A stretch of 36,193 nt of DNA from DATJGF01 sp035495315 (lineage in GTDB: Bacteria > Verrucomicrobiota > Verrucomicrobiia > Limisphaerales > UBA8199): NCBI GenBank assembly GCA_035495315.1, contig DATJGF010000006.1, forward strand, positions 1-36,193. The letters run 5' to 3'. Below the pieces are notes generated by a model that was not told the origin of the DNA, did not search any database, and saw only the letters and a program-made list of their open reading frames with translations. The number at the start of each line of letters is the position of its first letter. Position 1 is the stretch's first letter. The translations under genes and the position numbers were made by a program. This document shows, one piece after another, positions 1 to 8,371 of the stretch.

Positions 1-57
1 ATCACAAAGCTCCAGAGTTACGATTGGCCGGGCAATATCCGTGAATTGCGCAACGTG
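1..57. repeat. 57-bp exact duplicate of 1154-1210
   Basis: Bases 1-57 are identical to bases 1154-1210, inside the C-terminal part of the AAA+ region of the first gene; identity stops at base 58 (c here, a at 1211). The copy begins exactly at base 1 of the window, which is the usual appearance of a contig-end artefact in graph assemblies rather than a biological repeat. It supplies the GTG at 41 and the first five codons of the first reading frame, so those residues should not be trusted. Confidence 0.95.
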
Positions 58-1507
58 CAGGTATCGGCCTGATTGTCCTGACCAGTCCCGCTGCTTACAC
101 CTGGTTGCGGGAAGAGGGAGATCGCTTCCGGAGCCCGCAAAGGGCCCGCAGCCATGCGAGGACCTCAATGCACGCCTACCACTGAATTTCGGCCCGCTTG
201 GAGAAGCGGTGGCCAGCGGTCAGTTGAAAGTAGTAAGAAGCCCTGAAAAGCAGCCGGTTTCCGCCGCCGGGTTCGAGTGGATGCGAGAGGAGCGCATCCT
301 TGAGTGCGGTATCCGCCCAATTGAATTTAAAGGAGAGGTTCTGGGAGCGATGGTGGGTTTTGCTCGGGAACATCTGCCGGAGTCATTCACGCCATGGGGA
401 CGGATCTTCGCGGATCATGTTGGAGCCGCCATCGCCAGCGCGCGCGCGTTTGAGGAAATCCAGCATCTCAAAGCGCAACTGGAGCTGCAGAATTCTTACT
501 TGCAGGAAGCTGTGGTGGAGGCCAAGGCCTTAGGCAATCTGGTCGGCCAAAGTGCGCCACTCAAACACATCGTCAGTCAGATTGACCTGGTCGCGCCCAC
601 GGAGGCTTTGGTGCTCATTCTCGGCGAGACGGGAACAGGCAAAGAATTGGTCGCGCACGAAATCCACCAGCGTAGCGCCCGCAAGGATGGCCCGCTGGTT
701 CGAGTCAATTGCGCCTCGATTCCACGGGAGTTGTTCGAAAGCGAGTTTTTTGGCCATGTCCGCGGGGCTTTTACCGGGGCGCTGAAGGATCGAGCCGGAC
801 GTTTTGAAACGGCTGAGGGCGGGACCATTTTTCTGGATGAAGTGGGAGAAATTCCATTGGATATCCAGAACAAGCTGCTCCGCGTGCTCCAGGAGAAACG
901 GTATGAACGTGTTGGCGATGACCGAACACGTCGCGCGAATGTGCGCGTTGTGGCCGCCACCAACCGAGATTTGAAGAAAGAAACTGCTGCGGGCAAATTC
1001 CGCGAAGACCTCTACTACCGACTGAACGTCTTTCCGATCCAAGTTCCACCGCTGCGAGAGCGAATGGACGATATTCCGTTGCTGGCGAAACACTTTGTCG
1101 AACTCTCCGTCAAAGACTTGAATTGCGCGAAACCGCGTCTGACCCGGGCGGCAATCACAAAGCTCCAGAGTTACGATTGGCCGGGCAATATCCGTGAATT
1201 GCGCAACGTGATCGAGCGCGCCGTCATTTTAGCTCGTGGCGGTGCTCTGGATTTTGATTTTCCCGTGACCGGTCAATCTGTATCTGTAGCTCAACCGAGT
1301 GCTGCCTCGACCGGCAGCGCGGCGCAACCCAAGTTTCTCACTGAGGCCGAGCTTCAGCGCCGCGAACGCGACAATCTGGTGCAGGTGTTGGAGGTGGCGA
1401 ATTGGAAAATCAGCGGACACGATGGCGCGGCGGAACTCTTGGGAGTGAAGCCCACTACTCTGCTTTCAAGGATGGACAAGTGGGGTCTCAAGAAACCCGA
1501 CCGCTGA
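41..1507 (+). CDS. sigma-54-dependent transcriptional activator (GAF-AAA+-HTH)
   Basis: Bacterial enhancer-binding protein that uses ATP hydrolysis to open sigma-54 RNA polymerase promoters. An N-terminal GAF-like sensor (about residues 10-140) carries a Cys cluster (CRYRPDCPDQSRC, then LHLV) typical of FhlA/NorR-like GAF domains. A short coiled linker precedes the AAA+ domain: Walker A GETGTGKE at 195-202, the sigma-54 contact loop GAFTGA at 242-247, Walker B GGTIFLDEVGE, and an arginine-finger region. A Fis-type HTH lies at about 445-485. The N-terminus is uncertain: codons before base 58 come from the 57-bp duplication, so the true protein is longer and starts outside the window. The gene ends about 190 bp before a strong sigma-54 promoter that drives an RND efflux operon, so it is probably the local activator. 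The GAF ligand is unknown. Confidence 0.9.
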   Translation: MNCATCRYRPDCPDQSRCLHLVAGRGRSLPEPAKGPQPCEDLNARLPLNFGPLGEAVASGQLKVVRSPEKQPVSAAGFEWMREERILECGIRPIEFKGEVLGAMVGFAREHLPESFTPWGRIFADHVGAAIASARAFEEIQHLKAQLELQNSYLQEAVVEAKALGNLVGQSAPLKHIVSQIDLVAPTEALVLILGETGTGKELVAHEIHQRSARKDGPLVRVNCASIPRELFESEFFGHVRGAFTGALKDRAGRFETAEGGTIFLDEVGEIPLDIQNKLLRVLQEKRYERVGDDRTRRANVRVVAATNRDLKKETAAGKFREDLYYRLNVFPIQVPPLRERMDDIPLLAKHFVELSVKDLNCAKPRLTRAAITKLQSYDWPGNIRELRNVIERAVILARGGALDFDFPVTGQSVSVAQPSAASTGSAAQPKFLTEAELQRRERDNLVQVLEVANWKISGHDGAAELLGVKPTTLLSRMDKWGLKKPDR

Positions 1508-1569
1508 CTTGTTCTGCGATGAGTTCCCTCTGATCTGCTGGACCCTTCTTCCTTAGGCCGAATCTTCAG

Positions 1570-1633
1570 TCGTTGGATTGTTACTCAAACCAACGATTGA
1601 TCTTCGAATTTTCGGAAACTCGACTTTTCGAGT
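1570..1633. promoter_or_regulatory. two dyads, candidate activator binding sites
   Basis: Two inverted repeats lie 70-135 bp upstream of the sigma-54 promoter: TCGTTGG/CCAACGA at 1570-1576 and 1590-1596 (13-nt spacer), and ACTCGA/TCGAGT at 1618-1623 and 1628-1633 (4-nt spacer). This is the usual distance for upstream activating sequences of enhancer-binding proteins. Neither is followed by a T-tract, so a terminator role is less likely. The two dyads do not share a sequence, so at most one may be the activator site. Confidence 0.45.
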
Positions 1634-1701
1634 GCCGTCCCGCGACTTGCGTTCTTGTTGTTAATCACTGAACTCCAGCGATTTCCGAGTCTATTTGAGG
1701 G

Positions 1702-1718
1702 TTGGCATATGTGTTGCA
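1702..1718 (+). promoter_or_regulatory. sigma-54 (-24/-12) promoter of the RND operon
   Basis: TTGGCATATGTGTTGCA contains TGGCA and TTGCA with GG (1704-1705) and GC (1716-1717) separated by exactly 10 bases, as the sigma-54 consensus requires. Transcription would start near 1729. The sigma-54 activator gene ends just upstream and candidate enhancer dyads lie between them. Because the motif overlaps the earliest possible TTG start of the adaptor gene at 1695, it argues for a downstream start, at 1755. Confidence 0.8.
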
Positions 1719-1754
1719 CAGCTCATGTCTCGTATGCGAACTGCATTCGAAAGC

Positions 1755-2894
1755 ATGAACAATATTGAAACTCCAAATCACCGCTCAGCGAGCGCTAGAA
1801 GCAATGGACTGGCACTGCTATGCGTGGCATTGGCACTCGCCAGCTGCGGAAAACCAGCCGCCAAATCACCCGAAAAAAGTTTGGTGCGCACCGCCGTCGT
1901 GCAGCCGATGGATGACATCCGATCCGACGGCGAGGCTTCCTACATAGCGATAGTGCGCTTTGACCGCGAAACGGATTTTAGCTTCAAAGTGGGAGGGATT
2001 CTCGCCGGCATCGGGTCGGCAGCAGGCACAGATTGGGACGAGGGGACGCAAGTGAAGGCTGGCACTGTTCTCGCCGAGTTGAAGCAGACCGATTTCATCA
2101 ATGCTTTGAACTCTGCTCGCGCGAAAGCGGACTTGACGAGCAAAACGATCGAGCGTTTTCGCAAATTGCGCGAAACTGATGCCATTTCTCAACAGGAACT
2201 CGATGTCACGGAAGCGGATTGGCGCACCGCTCAAGCTCAACTGGACCAGGCCGAACAAAATGTCCGGGATTCGCGGCTCGTGGCGGCCAAAGATGGAGTG
2301 GTATTGGCGCGTTATGTCAACTCGCGCGTGACGGTGTCGCCCGGCCAAAGCGTGCTGCGCTTCGCCGATACCAGCCTGATGTCGGTCGAACTGGGATTGC
2401 CGGACCGGCTCATTGGCAGGCTCTCGCCCGGCAAGGAAATCCCAGTCGAGGTGTCGGGGTTGGAAGGCTTGCCGCCTTTCAAGGGTCGCGTTACGGAAGT
2501 CGGCGTGGCCGCGAGCAACGAAGGCCGATTGTTCCGAGTGGTAATCAAGGTGCCCAACCCGGACGGCCTGCTCCGCTCAGGCATGACCGCGCGCATCCAT
2601 GTCGGTGACACTCCGACAGTGAAGCCCGGCACGGTTTGCGTTCCGCTCTCGGCGCTAGTCACCCTCGTTTCTGACGGCAACTCGCCGGCAAACGGCCGGG
2701 CTCAACTCGGCGTCTTTGTCGTCGAGGGCGGCAAAGCGATGAAGCGAGTGGTGACGACCGGCGACATTCTCAACAGTTCCATCCAGATCGCCGAAGGCTT
2801 GCGCACCGGCGAACGGGTGGCGACTTCGGGAGCGAGTTTTCTTTATGACGGCGCCCCCGTGGAAATCGCCACCGACAATTTGGCCGCAAAGTAA
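1755..2894 (+). CDS. RND efflux periplasmic adaptor (membrane fusion) lipoprotein
   Basis: Periplasmic adaptor linking an inner-membrane RND pump to an outer-membrane channel. The ATG at 1755 is chosen because the sigma-54 promoter predicts transcription from about 1729; the in-frame frame extends up to 1695 but that start would lie inside the promoter. The N-terminus has a lipoprotein signal (LCVALALASC) with lipid-accepting Cys at about residue 31. The body has the HlyD/AcrA order: barrel-sandwich strands (GTVLAELKQTDF), an alpha-helical hairpin rich in Ala/Gln/Glu, the return lipoyl half (DGVVLARYVNSRVTVSPGQSV) and beta-barrel plus membrane-proximal strands to the end. The total of 379 aa is normal for the family. 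The pump gene follows after 23 bp, in the same operon. Confidence 0.9.
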   Translation: MNNIETPNHRSASARSNGLALLCVALALASCGKPAAKSPEKSLVRTAVVQPMDDIRSDGEASYIAIVRFDRETDFSFKVGGILAGIGSAAGTDWDEGTQVKAGTVLAELKQTDFINALNSARAKADLTSKTIERFRKLRETDAISQQELDVTEADWRTAQAQLDQAEQNVRDSRLVAAKDGVVLARYVNSRVTVSPGQSVLRFADTSLMSVELGLPDRLIGRLSPGKEIPVEVSGLEGLPPFKGRVTEVGVAASNEGRLFRVVIKVPNPDGLLRSGMTARIHVGDTPTVKPGTVCVPLSALVTLVSDGNSPANGRAQLGVFVVEGGKAMKRVVTTGDILNSSIQIAEGLRTGERVATSGASFLYDGAPVEIATDNLAAK

Positions 2895-2917
2895 ACCGCG
2901 AACGGAGAAACATTCCC

Positions 2918-5900
2918 ATGTCAAAACACGCTGAAAATAAGAATGAGTCCGGTGGCATTGCTCAATTTTTCGTCGAGCACCGGGAAGTGAGCTGGCTGGC
3001 GCTGATTGCCGTGCTGGTGTGGGGAGCGGTGGCCTACACCAGGCTAGGCCAGCAAGAAGACCCAACGATTCCACAGCGAACCGCAATGCTGGTCACGGTG
3101 TTCCCGGGAGCGACCGCTTCGAAAGTCGAGGAGTTGGTGTCGAAGCCACTCGAACGCAAAATCAGCGAACTGAAATCCATCGAGGAAATCAAGAGCACGT
3201 CCCGGCCTGGTATTTCCACGATGACCATCAAGCAGCTTCCCGGCTCCACGGCGGCAATTGACCAGGAGTGGGACAAGGTGCGAGCGAAGATCATGGAGGT
3301 GCAATTGCCCGAAGGAACGCGCCAACCGTGGCTGAACACCGATTTCGGCAATACAATCACACTGTTGTTCGGATTGGTCAGTCCGCCAATCACCGATGCC
3401 GAGTGTGTGGCGCGGGCCAATCTTTTGCGCCAGACCCTCGCGGAATTGCGCAAAGGAAGTTCTTCCACAAACCACGCTGCTGTGGCGGCATTCTTTCCGC
3501 CGTCCATTTCGCAGAGCTATCGCGAAACACTGCGCGGCAGGTTCGAAACTGCAATTCGCGCAGCCCATCTCGGCAAGCAGGTGCAGACCATTCAAGGGCA
3601 ATCGTTCATTCTGGTTGACCTGGAAACGTCAGCCTGCCGGGCCGACATCGAGCGCTTCACGGCCGATTTTACCAGGACAATCACCGGCACCGACCGCGAA
3701 CTATTTCACCCAGATTTCACACAACCGATTTTGCTGATGGAAGACGAGGATCCGCTGCCGCAAATTCGCGCGTCGGCTCCTCCGCGTTACAGCTATCGGA
3801 CACTTGAATTGCTGGCGCGCGATTTTGAAGACGCGCTGAAGCAGGTCGAGAGCGTGGGCAAAGTCACGAAGGTCGCCATCGTGCAGGAAGCTGTTTATCT
3901 GCTGTTTTCTGATGCGAACATCGCTGGCTACGGGCTGACACCGGATACAGTGATGGGCGCGATTAGTGCCCGCAACGCAGTGATTCCAGGCGGCACGATG
4001 CGAACCGAAGGACGGAATTTTCCAGTGCAGCTTTCGGGCGAATACAAAACCGAGCGGGACATGCTCGGCACCATGGTCGGCATGAACCGCGCGGGGGCGC
4101 CGGTGTATCTGCGTGACGCTTTTGAAGTCCGCCGCATGTATGAGTCGCCCATTCCTTACCAGGTCGATGTGCTCGGACGAACCAGCGAGAACGGGAGGCT
4201 GGACACGCGCCGTGCCGTGATGGTCGCAGTCGAAATGCGCGATGGAAGAATCATCCGTCACTTCAACGAGGACGTGACGAAGGTGGTAGAAACGATGAAA
4301 GCGCGTATGCCGGAAGGGTTGGAGTTCCGTGTGCTCTCCGACCAACCCACCGCAGTCGAGCATCGCATTCACCACTTCGTCCGATGCTTTATCGAGGCGG
4401 TGGTCATCGTGATCATCGTGGGATTGTTCCTGATGGACTGGCGTTCGGCGTTGGTGCTCGCCACAGCCGTTCCGCTGACCGTCGCCATGACGTTGATCGG
4501 TATGCAACTGCTTCACATTCCTCTGCAACAAATCTCCATCGCCTCGCTCATCATCGCCTTGGGCATGCTCGTGGATGTGCCGGTCGTGGCCTCCGACGGC
4601 ATCAATCGCGAACTGCATAAAGGAGAACCTCGATTGCGCGCGGCGTGGCTTGGGCCGCTTCACCTGCGGCACCCGATGGTTTTCGGCACGTTGATCAACA
4701 TCTTTGCGTTCCTGCCGCTACTGTTGCTAAGCGGCGACAAGGGAGAATTCATGAAGAGCCTGCCAATCGTGATCACGATTTCGCTGCTCGCAGCGCTGCT
4801 GGTGTCGGTCACCTTCACGCCATTGATCAGCTATTACGTTTTGCGCGGGCAGAAAGGATTCGATGAAGGCGGCGAGGTGCGTTCTTTCTTCGTGTTCCGT
4901 TGCGTGGACAAAACGCTGATGGCTGTCCTGCCGCACTACCGCGCCGCTTTGGAAAATTCTCTCAAACGTCCATTGCTGGTCCTTGGGATTGGGTATTCCG
5001 TGCTCGCGGCAAGTTGCCTCCTGATTCCGTTCCTCGGTAGCCAGTTCTTCCCGCCCGCGGAGCGCAATCAGTTGTTAGTAGATATAGAACTGCCTTCGTC
5101 CGACTCGCTCACCCGCATGAGAACAACAGTGGATCAGGCGGCGCCAATCATCAAAAGCCACGAGGAAGTTTTGAGCGCCGCGGTATTCACCGGCGGCACC
5201 GCACCGCGCTTCTACTACAACGTCGAACCCAAGGAGCCGGCGAATTATCTCGCGCAGATTCTCATCAACACGCGCCACGCCGATGATGTGACCGGCCTGC
5301 TCGTCAAGTTGCGTAAGGAGTTGGACAAATCAGTTCCCGGCGCGCGTTGCGTCGTCAAACAACTCGAACAAGGACCGCCGGTTGCCGAACCAATTCAAAT
5401 CCGCATCAGCGGCGAGAACCTGGACAAACTGCGGCTCCTGGCCGATCAAGCGGCAGCCGAACTGCGCACGGCCGGCGGCTACCACGTCTTTGACGACCTG
5501 GGCCTGCGAATGCCGAACATTCAAATTGATATTGATCAGGACCGCGCGAATTCACTCGGCTTGAATAACAAGCAAATCGGCAACGTGGCCCAGGCATCCT
5601 TCACCGGATTAAAGGTGACTGAGTTGCGCGAAGGCGATCGGCTCATCCCGGTGCTGATTCGCGGCCGCATTGAAGACCGCAGCGAAGCGGAAAAGATTCG
5701 CGGGCTGTACGTGCAGACCCCGGACGGCAAGAGCGTGCCGTTTGAAAGCTTTTCGACGCTGAAAATCCAACCGGAGTTCGTCACGATTCCGCACTTCAAC
5801 CAGCTTCGCACAGTCACTGTCAAAGCTTACGCGCCTTTCGGCGAATTGCCTTCCCAAATACTGGACCGTGCGCGCGCGGGCATCGCAAAAATCAAATTTG

Positions 5901-6448
5901 ACCCGGGCTACGAATTGAAGTTCGCCGGTGAGGACAAAGAACTGCGCGAGAACAAGGCGGAAATGGGGACGGTCATGCAGATTTCGCTGGCGCTGATTGC
6001 CCTTACCATGGTGCTGCAATTCAGTTCGGTGATTAAATCGGTGGTGGTGATGCTAACTGTGCCGCTGGGGCTCATCGGGGCGGTGCTGGGACTGTTCGTT
6101 ACCCACTCTCCGCTCGGATTCATGGCGTTATTGGCGATGGTTAGCCTGGCCGGCATCATGGTGAGCCACATTATCGTCCTCAGCGACTTCATCGAGGAGG
6201 CACGGGCCAAGGGCTTGCCCCTCGAACAAGCGTTGGTGCAAGCCGGACTAGCCCGTCTGCGTCCGGTGCTGGTGACAGTGCTCGCCACCGTCGGCGGATT
6301 GATTCCGCTGTTTCTCACGGGCGGCGCGCTGTGGCACCCGCTGACCGCGGTCCACATCGTTGGTCTACTCCTCGCCACGGTGTTGACGTTGGTCATGCTC
6401 CCAACGCTCTACTACGTGTTCTGCGCAAAACTGAAATTCATTAAATAA
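2918..6448 (+). CDS. RND family efflux transporter permease (AcrB/HAE-like)
   Basis: Inner-membrane proton-driven pump of a tripartite efflux system, exporting small molecules (hydrophobic/amphiphilic type; substrate unknown). It is 1176 aa, longer than the usual 1030-1050. The N-terminal helix is followed by the porter motif PGATASKVEELVSKPLE, and the two TM clusters sit at about residues 490-640 and 1015-1170. Odd point: TM4, which in AcrB has two adjacent Asp, reads GMLVDVPVV, so only the first Asp (about D553) is kept. The TM10 position of AcrB Lys940 aligns with Ser (GIMVSHIIVLSDF, about residue 1083). The porter region around residues 170-190 also has extra sequence. The proton relay must therefore differ from AcrB. 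A GGAG-containing leader precedes the ATG. It is co-transcribed with the adaptor and the outer-membrane factor (10-bp gap). Confidence 0.92.
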   Translation: MSKHAENKNESGGIAQFFVEHREVSWLALIAVLVWGAVAYTRLGQQEDPTIPQRTAMLVTVFPGATASKVEELVSKPLERKISELKSIEEIKSTSRPGISTMTIKQLPGSTAAIDQEWDKVRAKIMEVQLPEGTRQPWLNTDFGNTITLLFGLVSPPITDAECVARANLLRQTLAELRKGSSSTNHAAVAAFFPPSISQSYRETLRGRFETAIRAAHLGKQVQTIQGQSFILVDLETSACRADIERFTADFTRTITGTDRELFHPDFTQPILLMEDEDPLPQIRASAPPRYSYRTLELLARDFEDALKQVESVGKVTKVAIVQEAVYLLFSDANIAGYGLTPDTVMGAISARNAVIPGGTMRTEGRNFPVQLSGEYKTERDMLGTMVGMNRAGAPVYLRDAFEVRRMYESPIPYQVDVLGRTSENGRLDTRRAVMVAVEMRDGRIIRHFNEDVTKVVETMKARMPEGLEFRVLSDQPTAVEHRIHHFVRCFIEAVVIVIIVGLFLMDWRSALVLATAVPLTVAMTLIGMQLLHIPLQQISIASLIIALGMLVDVPVVASDGINRELHKGEPRLRAAWLGPLHLRHPMVFGTLINIFAFLPLLLLSGDKGEFMKSLPIVITISLLAALLVSVTFTPLISYYVLRGQKGFDEGGEVRSFFVFRCVDKTLMAVLPHYRAALENSLKRPLLVLGIGYSVLAASCLLIPFLGSQFFPPAERNQLLVDIELPSSDSLTRMRTTVDQAAPIIKSHEEVLSAAVFTGGTAPRFYYNVEPKEPANYLAQILINTRHADDVTGLLVKLRKELDKSVPGARCVVKQLEQGPPVAEPIQIRISGENLDKLRLLADQAAAELRTAGGYHVFDDLGLRMPNIQIDIDQDRANSLGLNNKQIGNVAQASFTGLKVTELREGDRLIPVLIRGRIEDRSEAEKIRGLYVQTPDGKSVPFESFSTLKIQPEFVTIPHFNQLRTVTVKAYAPFGELPSQILDRARAGIAKIKFDPGYELKFAGEDKELRENKAEMGTVMQISLALIALTMVLQFSSVIKSVVVMLTVPLGLIGAVLGLFVTHSPLGFMALLAMVSLAGIMVSHIIVLSDFIEEARAKGLPLEQALVQAGLARLRPVLVTVLATVGGLIPLFLTGGALWHPLTAVHIVGLLLATVLTLVMLPTLYYVFCAKLKFIK

Positions 6449-6458
6449 AGGTCACACT

Positions 6459-7913
6459 ATGCGTACATCCTTTTCTCACCTGACATTTTATTGCATCACG
6501 ACGCTGGCACTAGCCGGGTGCGCCGTCGGCCCAAACTATCACCGTCCCGCGATGAACGCGCCGTCCGGCTACCGCGATGCAGCCGCCGACAGTTCGACGA
6601 ACTCGCTAGCCGACCTTCCCTGGTGGGGGATATTCAAAGACCCAGTGCTGCAGGACCTCATTCGCGTTGCCCTCTCAAACAATTACGATCTTCGCATAAC
6701 CCTCACCCGAGTTGACCAGGCCCGAGCGCTTCAGGCGCAGGCGCGTTCTCAATTCTTGCCGCAAGTTGATTATCGAGGCGAGGCGACACGCGGCAGAAAC
6801 TCATTCCTTGGCCTGCCCACTCCAAACGGCGGTCAGACCATGAATGGATTCCTCGGCGGCTTCGAAGCGGTTTGGGAAATTGATCTGTGGGGACGCGTGC
6901 GCCGGATGAACGAGGCCGCGCGTGCCAACTTCATGGCATCGCAGGAAGGACGCCGGAGCGTCATGATTTCACTGGTCAGCAGCGTTGCTGGGGCATACTT
7001 CGAGTTGCTGGAGTTGGACGATCAGCTCACGATTGCCGGGCGCACGCGGGATTCCTACCAGAGAACTTTCAAGCTCTTTGATGATCAGCACGCCGCCGGC
7101 CTCGCTTCGAATCTGGAATTGTCACGCGCCAAACTCGCCTTGCGATCGGTCTCCGCAAATATTCCGGAAATTGAGCGCCAAATTGCCCTCAAGGAGAACG
7201 AAATCAATGTACTGCTCGGACGCAACCCGGGACCAGTCCCTCGGACTTCAACACTCCTTGCGCAGGAGTTGCCGGTGGAGGTCCCGGTCGGGCTTCCATC
7301 TGATTTGCTGGAGCGCCGGCCCGACATTCGAATGGCCGAGCAGCGAGTGCACCAAGCCAATGCAGAAATTGGCGTTGCGGTTGGCGATTTCTTTCCCCGC
7401 GTGGGCCTGACCACATTTTACGGCGGCGCGAGCGCGGAGTTGCACAATCTGGTAGCAACCAGCGCAAACACTTGGTCACTGGCAGCAAGTGCTGCCGGTC
7501 CACTGTTCACGGGAGGAAGACTGACGGGGCGTTATCGTCAGGCAAAGGCCTCCACGGAAGAAGCGAAGTTGCAGTATCAGGAGACAGCGCTCAGTGCCTT
7601 CCGCGAAGTTTCCGACGCGCTCATCTCCCGCGTCAGATTCGAGGAGGAGCGCGCACAGCAAGGAGAGGCCGTCGGCGCAGGCCGAGATGCCGTGGCGGTA
7701 GCCACTGATCGTTACAAGGAAGGCAAAGCCAGCTACTACGAAGTTCTTGAGGCCCAGCAACAGCTTTTTCCTGCGGAAAACGCGATGTCGCATATCGAAG
7801 CCGCACGTCGGCTCACTATCGTTCAACTCTACAAAGCGCTAGGCGGCGGCTGGTCCCTCACAGACTCCCAATGGTTTGGAGCAAGCGATCAAGTCCGAAA
7901 CGAGAGCAAATGA
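6459..7913 (+). CDS. outer-membrane efflux factor, NodT/OprM-like lipoprotein
   Basis: TolC-type outer-membrane channel completing the tripartite pump. The lipoprotein signal TTLALAGC puts the lipidated Cys at about residue 21. The start CAVGPNYHRP, followed by WWGIFKDPVLQDLI, is diagnostic of the NodT/OprM group. The two repeated OEP domains follow, with the second marked by LLERRPDIRMAEQRVHQANAEIGVAVGDFFPRVGL (cut here into its hallmark words RRPDI, A..NA.IG and FFP). The 484-aa length is typical. AAGG lies upstream of the ATG, and only 10 bp separate it from the pump gene, so it is the third gene of the sigma-54-driven operon. Confidence 0.93.
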   Translation: MRTSFSHLTFYCITTLALAGCAVGPNYHRPAMNAPSGYRDAAADSSTNSLADLPWWGIFKDPVLQDLIRVALSNNYDLRITLTRVDQARALQAQARSQFLPQVDYRGEATRGRNSFLGLPTPNGGQTMNGFLGGFEAVWEIDLWGRVRRMNEAARANFMASQEGRRSVMISLVSSVAGAYFELLELDDQLTIAGRTRDSYQRTFKLFDDQHAAGLASNLELSRAKLALRSVSANIPEIERQIALKENEINVLLGRNPGPVPRTSTLLAQELPVEVPVGLPSDLLERRPDIRMAEQRVHQANAEIGVAVGDFFPRVGLTTFYGGASAELHNLVATSANTWSLAASAAGPLFTGGRLTGRYRQAKASTEEAKLQYQETALSAFREVSDALISRVRFEEERAQQGEAVGAGRDAVAVATDRYKEGKASYYEVLEAQQQLFPAENAMSHIEAARRLTIVQLYKALGGGWSLTDSQWFGASDQVRNESK

Positions 7914-7922
7914 TCGAAAATT

Positions 7923-8343
7923 ATGATTAGCGTATACTTTATAACTACGTTGGTGTTTGCCATGGTGCTGTCTTACCTATGGCTCATCCACCATGTTTGG
8001 CTGCGACATGTTTTCACGGAAGAACGAAAACCGGCCGTCCACACGAAGGTCGTTATGCTCGGCGGCGGTTTTGGCGGTTTGTACTCGGCGCTCCATTTCG
8101 GCAAGACCATCGCCTCCGATCCAACGGTCGACATGATTCTCGTTAGCCGTGAGAACTATATTCTGTTCACACCCATGCTGCACGAGGTGGCGGCCGGCGA
8201 CCTGGCTTTGTCGGATATCGTCAGTCCCTTGCGCCAAATGCTCCAAAAACGTGCGCTTTCTGCAGGCGGACGTGCAGGGCATTGTGATCGCCCCACGACG
8301 AGCCGCATCCGATGGCGCCGCGGCGCTACTCTCCCCGCCGTGA
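7923..8343 (+). pseudogene. ndh: type II NADH dehydrogenase fragment (frameshifted, truncated)
   Basis: A 5' remnant of an FAD-dependent NDH-2 type NADH:quinone oxidoreductase. After a hydrophobic N-terminal segment (about residues 3-27) comes the FAD-binding Rossmann motif VVMLGGGFGGLYSALH, then LVSRENYILFTPMLHEVAAGDLALSDIVSPLRQ, which are strong family marks (quoted here as the segments VVMLGGGFGG and FTPMLHEVAAG). Near 8247 the reading frame breaks: the family sequence VRFLQADVQGI continues in a different frame before stopping near 8343. Only about 140 of roughly 430 residues remain; the NADH-binding half and the membrane-anchoring tail are absent. It starts 9 bp after the efflux operon, so it may have been the operon's fourth gene. 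An assembly indel could explain the frameshift but not the missing C-terminus. Confidence 0.8.
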
Positions 8344-8371
8344 TCGCCGGATTACTAACCGCGCCTTAATT

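Noticed and set aside
1695..1754. Earlier TTG start of the RND adaptor gene
   Set aside because: It overlaps the sigma-54 promoter and lies upstream of the predicted transcription start; ATG 1755 also gives a better lipoprotein signal.
3701..4672. 323-aa minus-strand frame opposite the RND pump gene
   Set aside because: Composition is His/Arg/Gln-rich, as expected for the antisense frame of a GC-biased gene. No domain, and the plus-strand pump reading is unmistakable.
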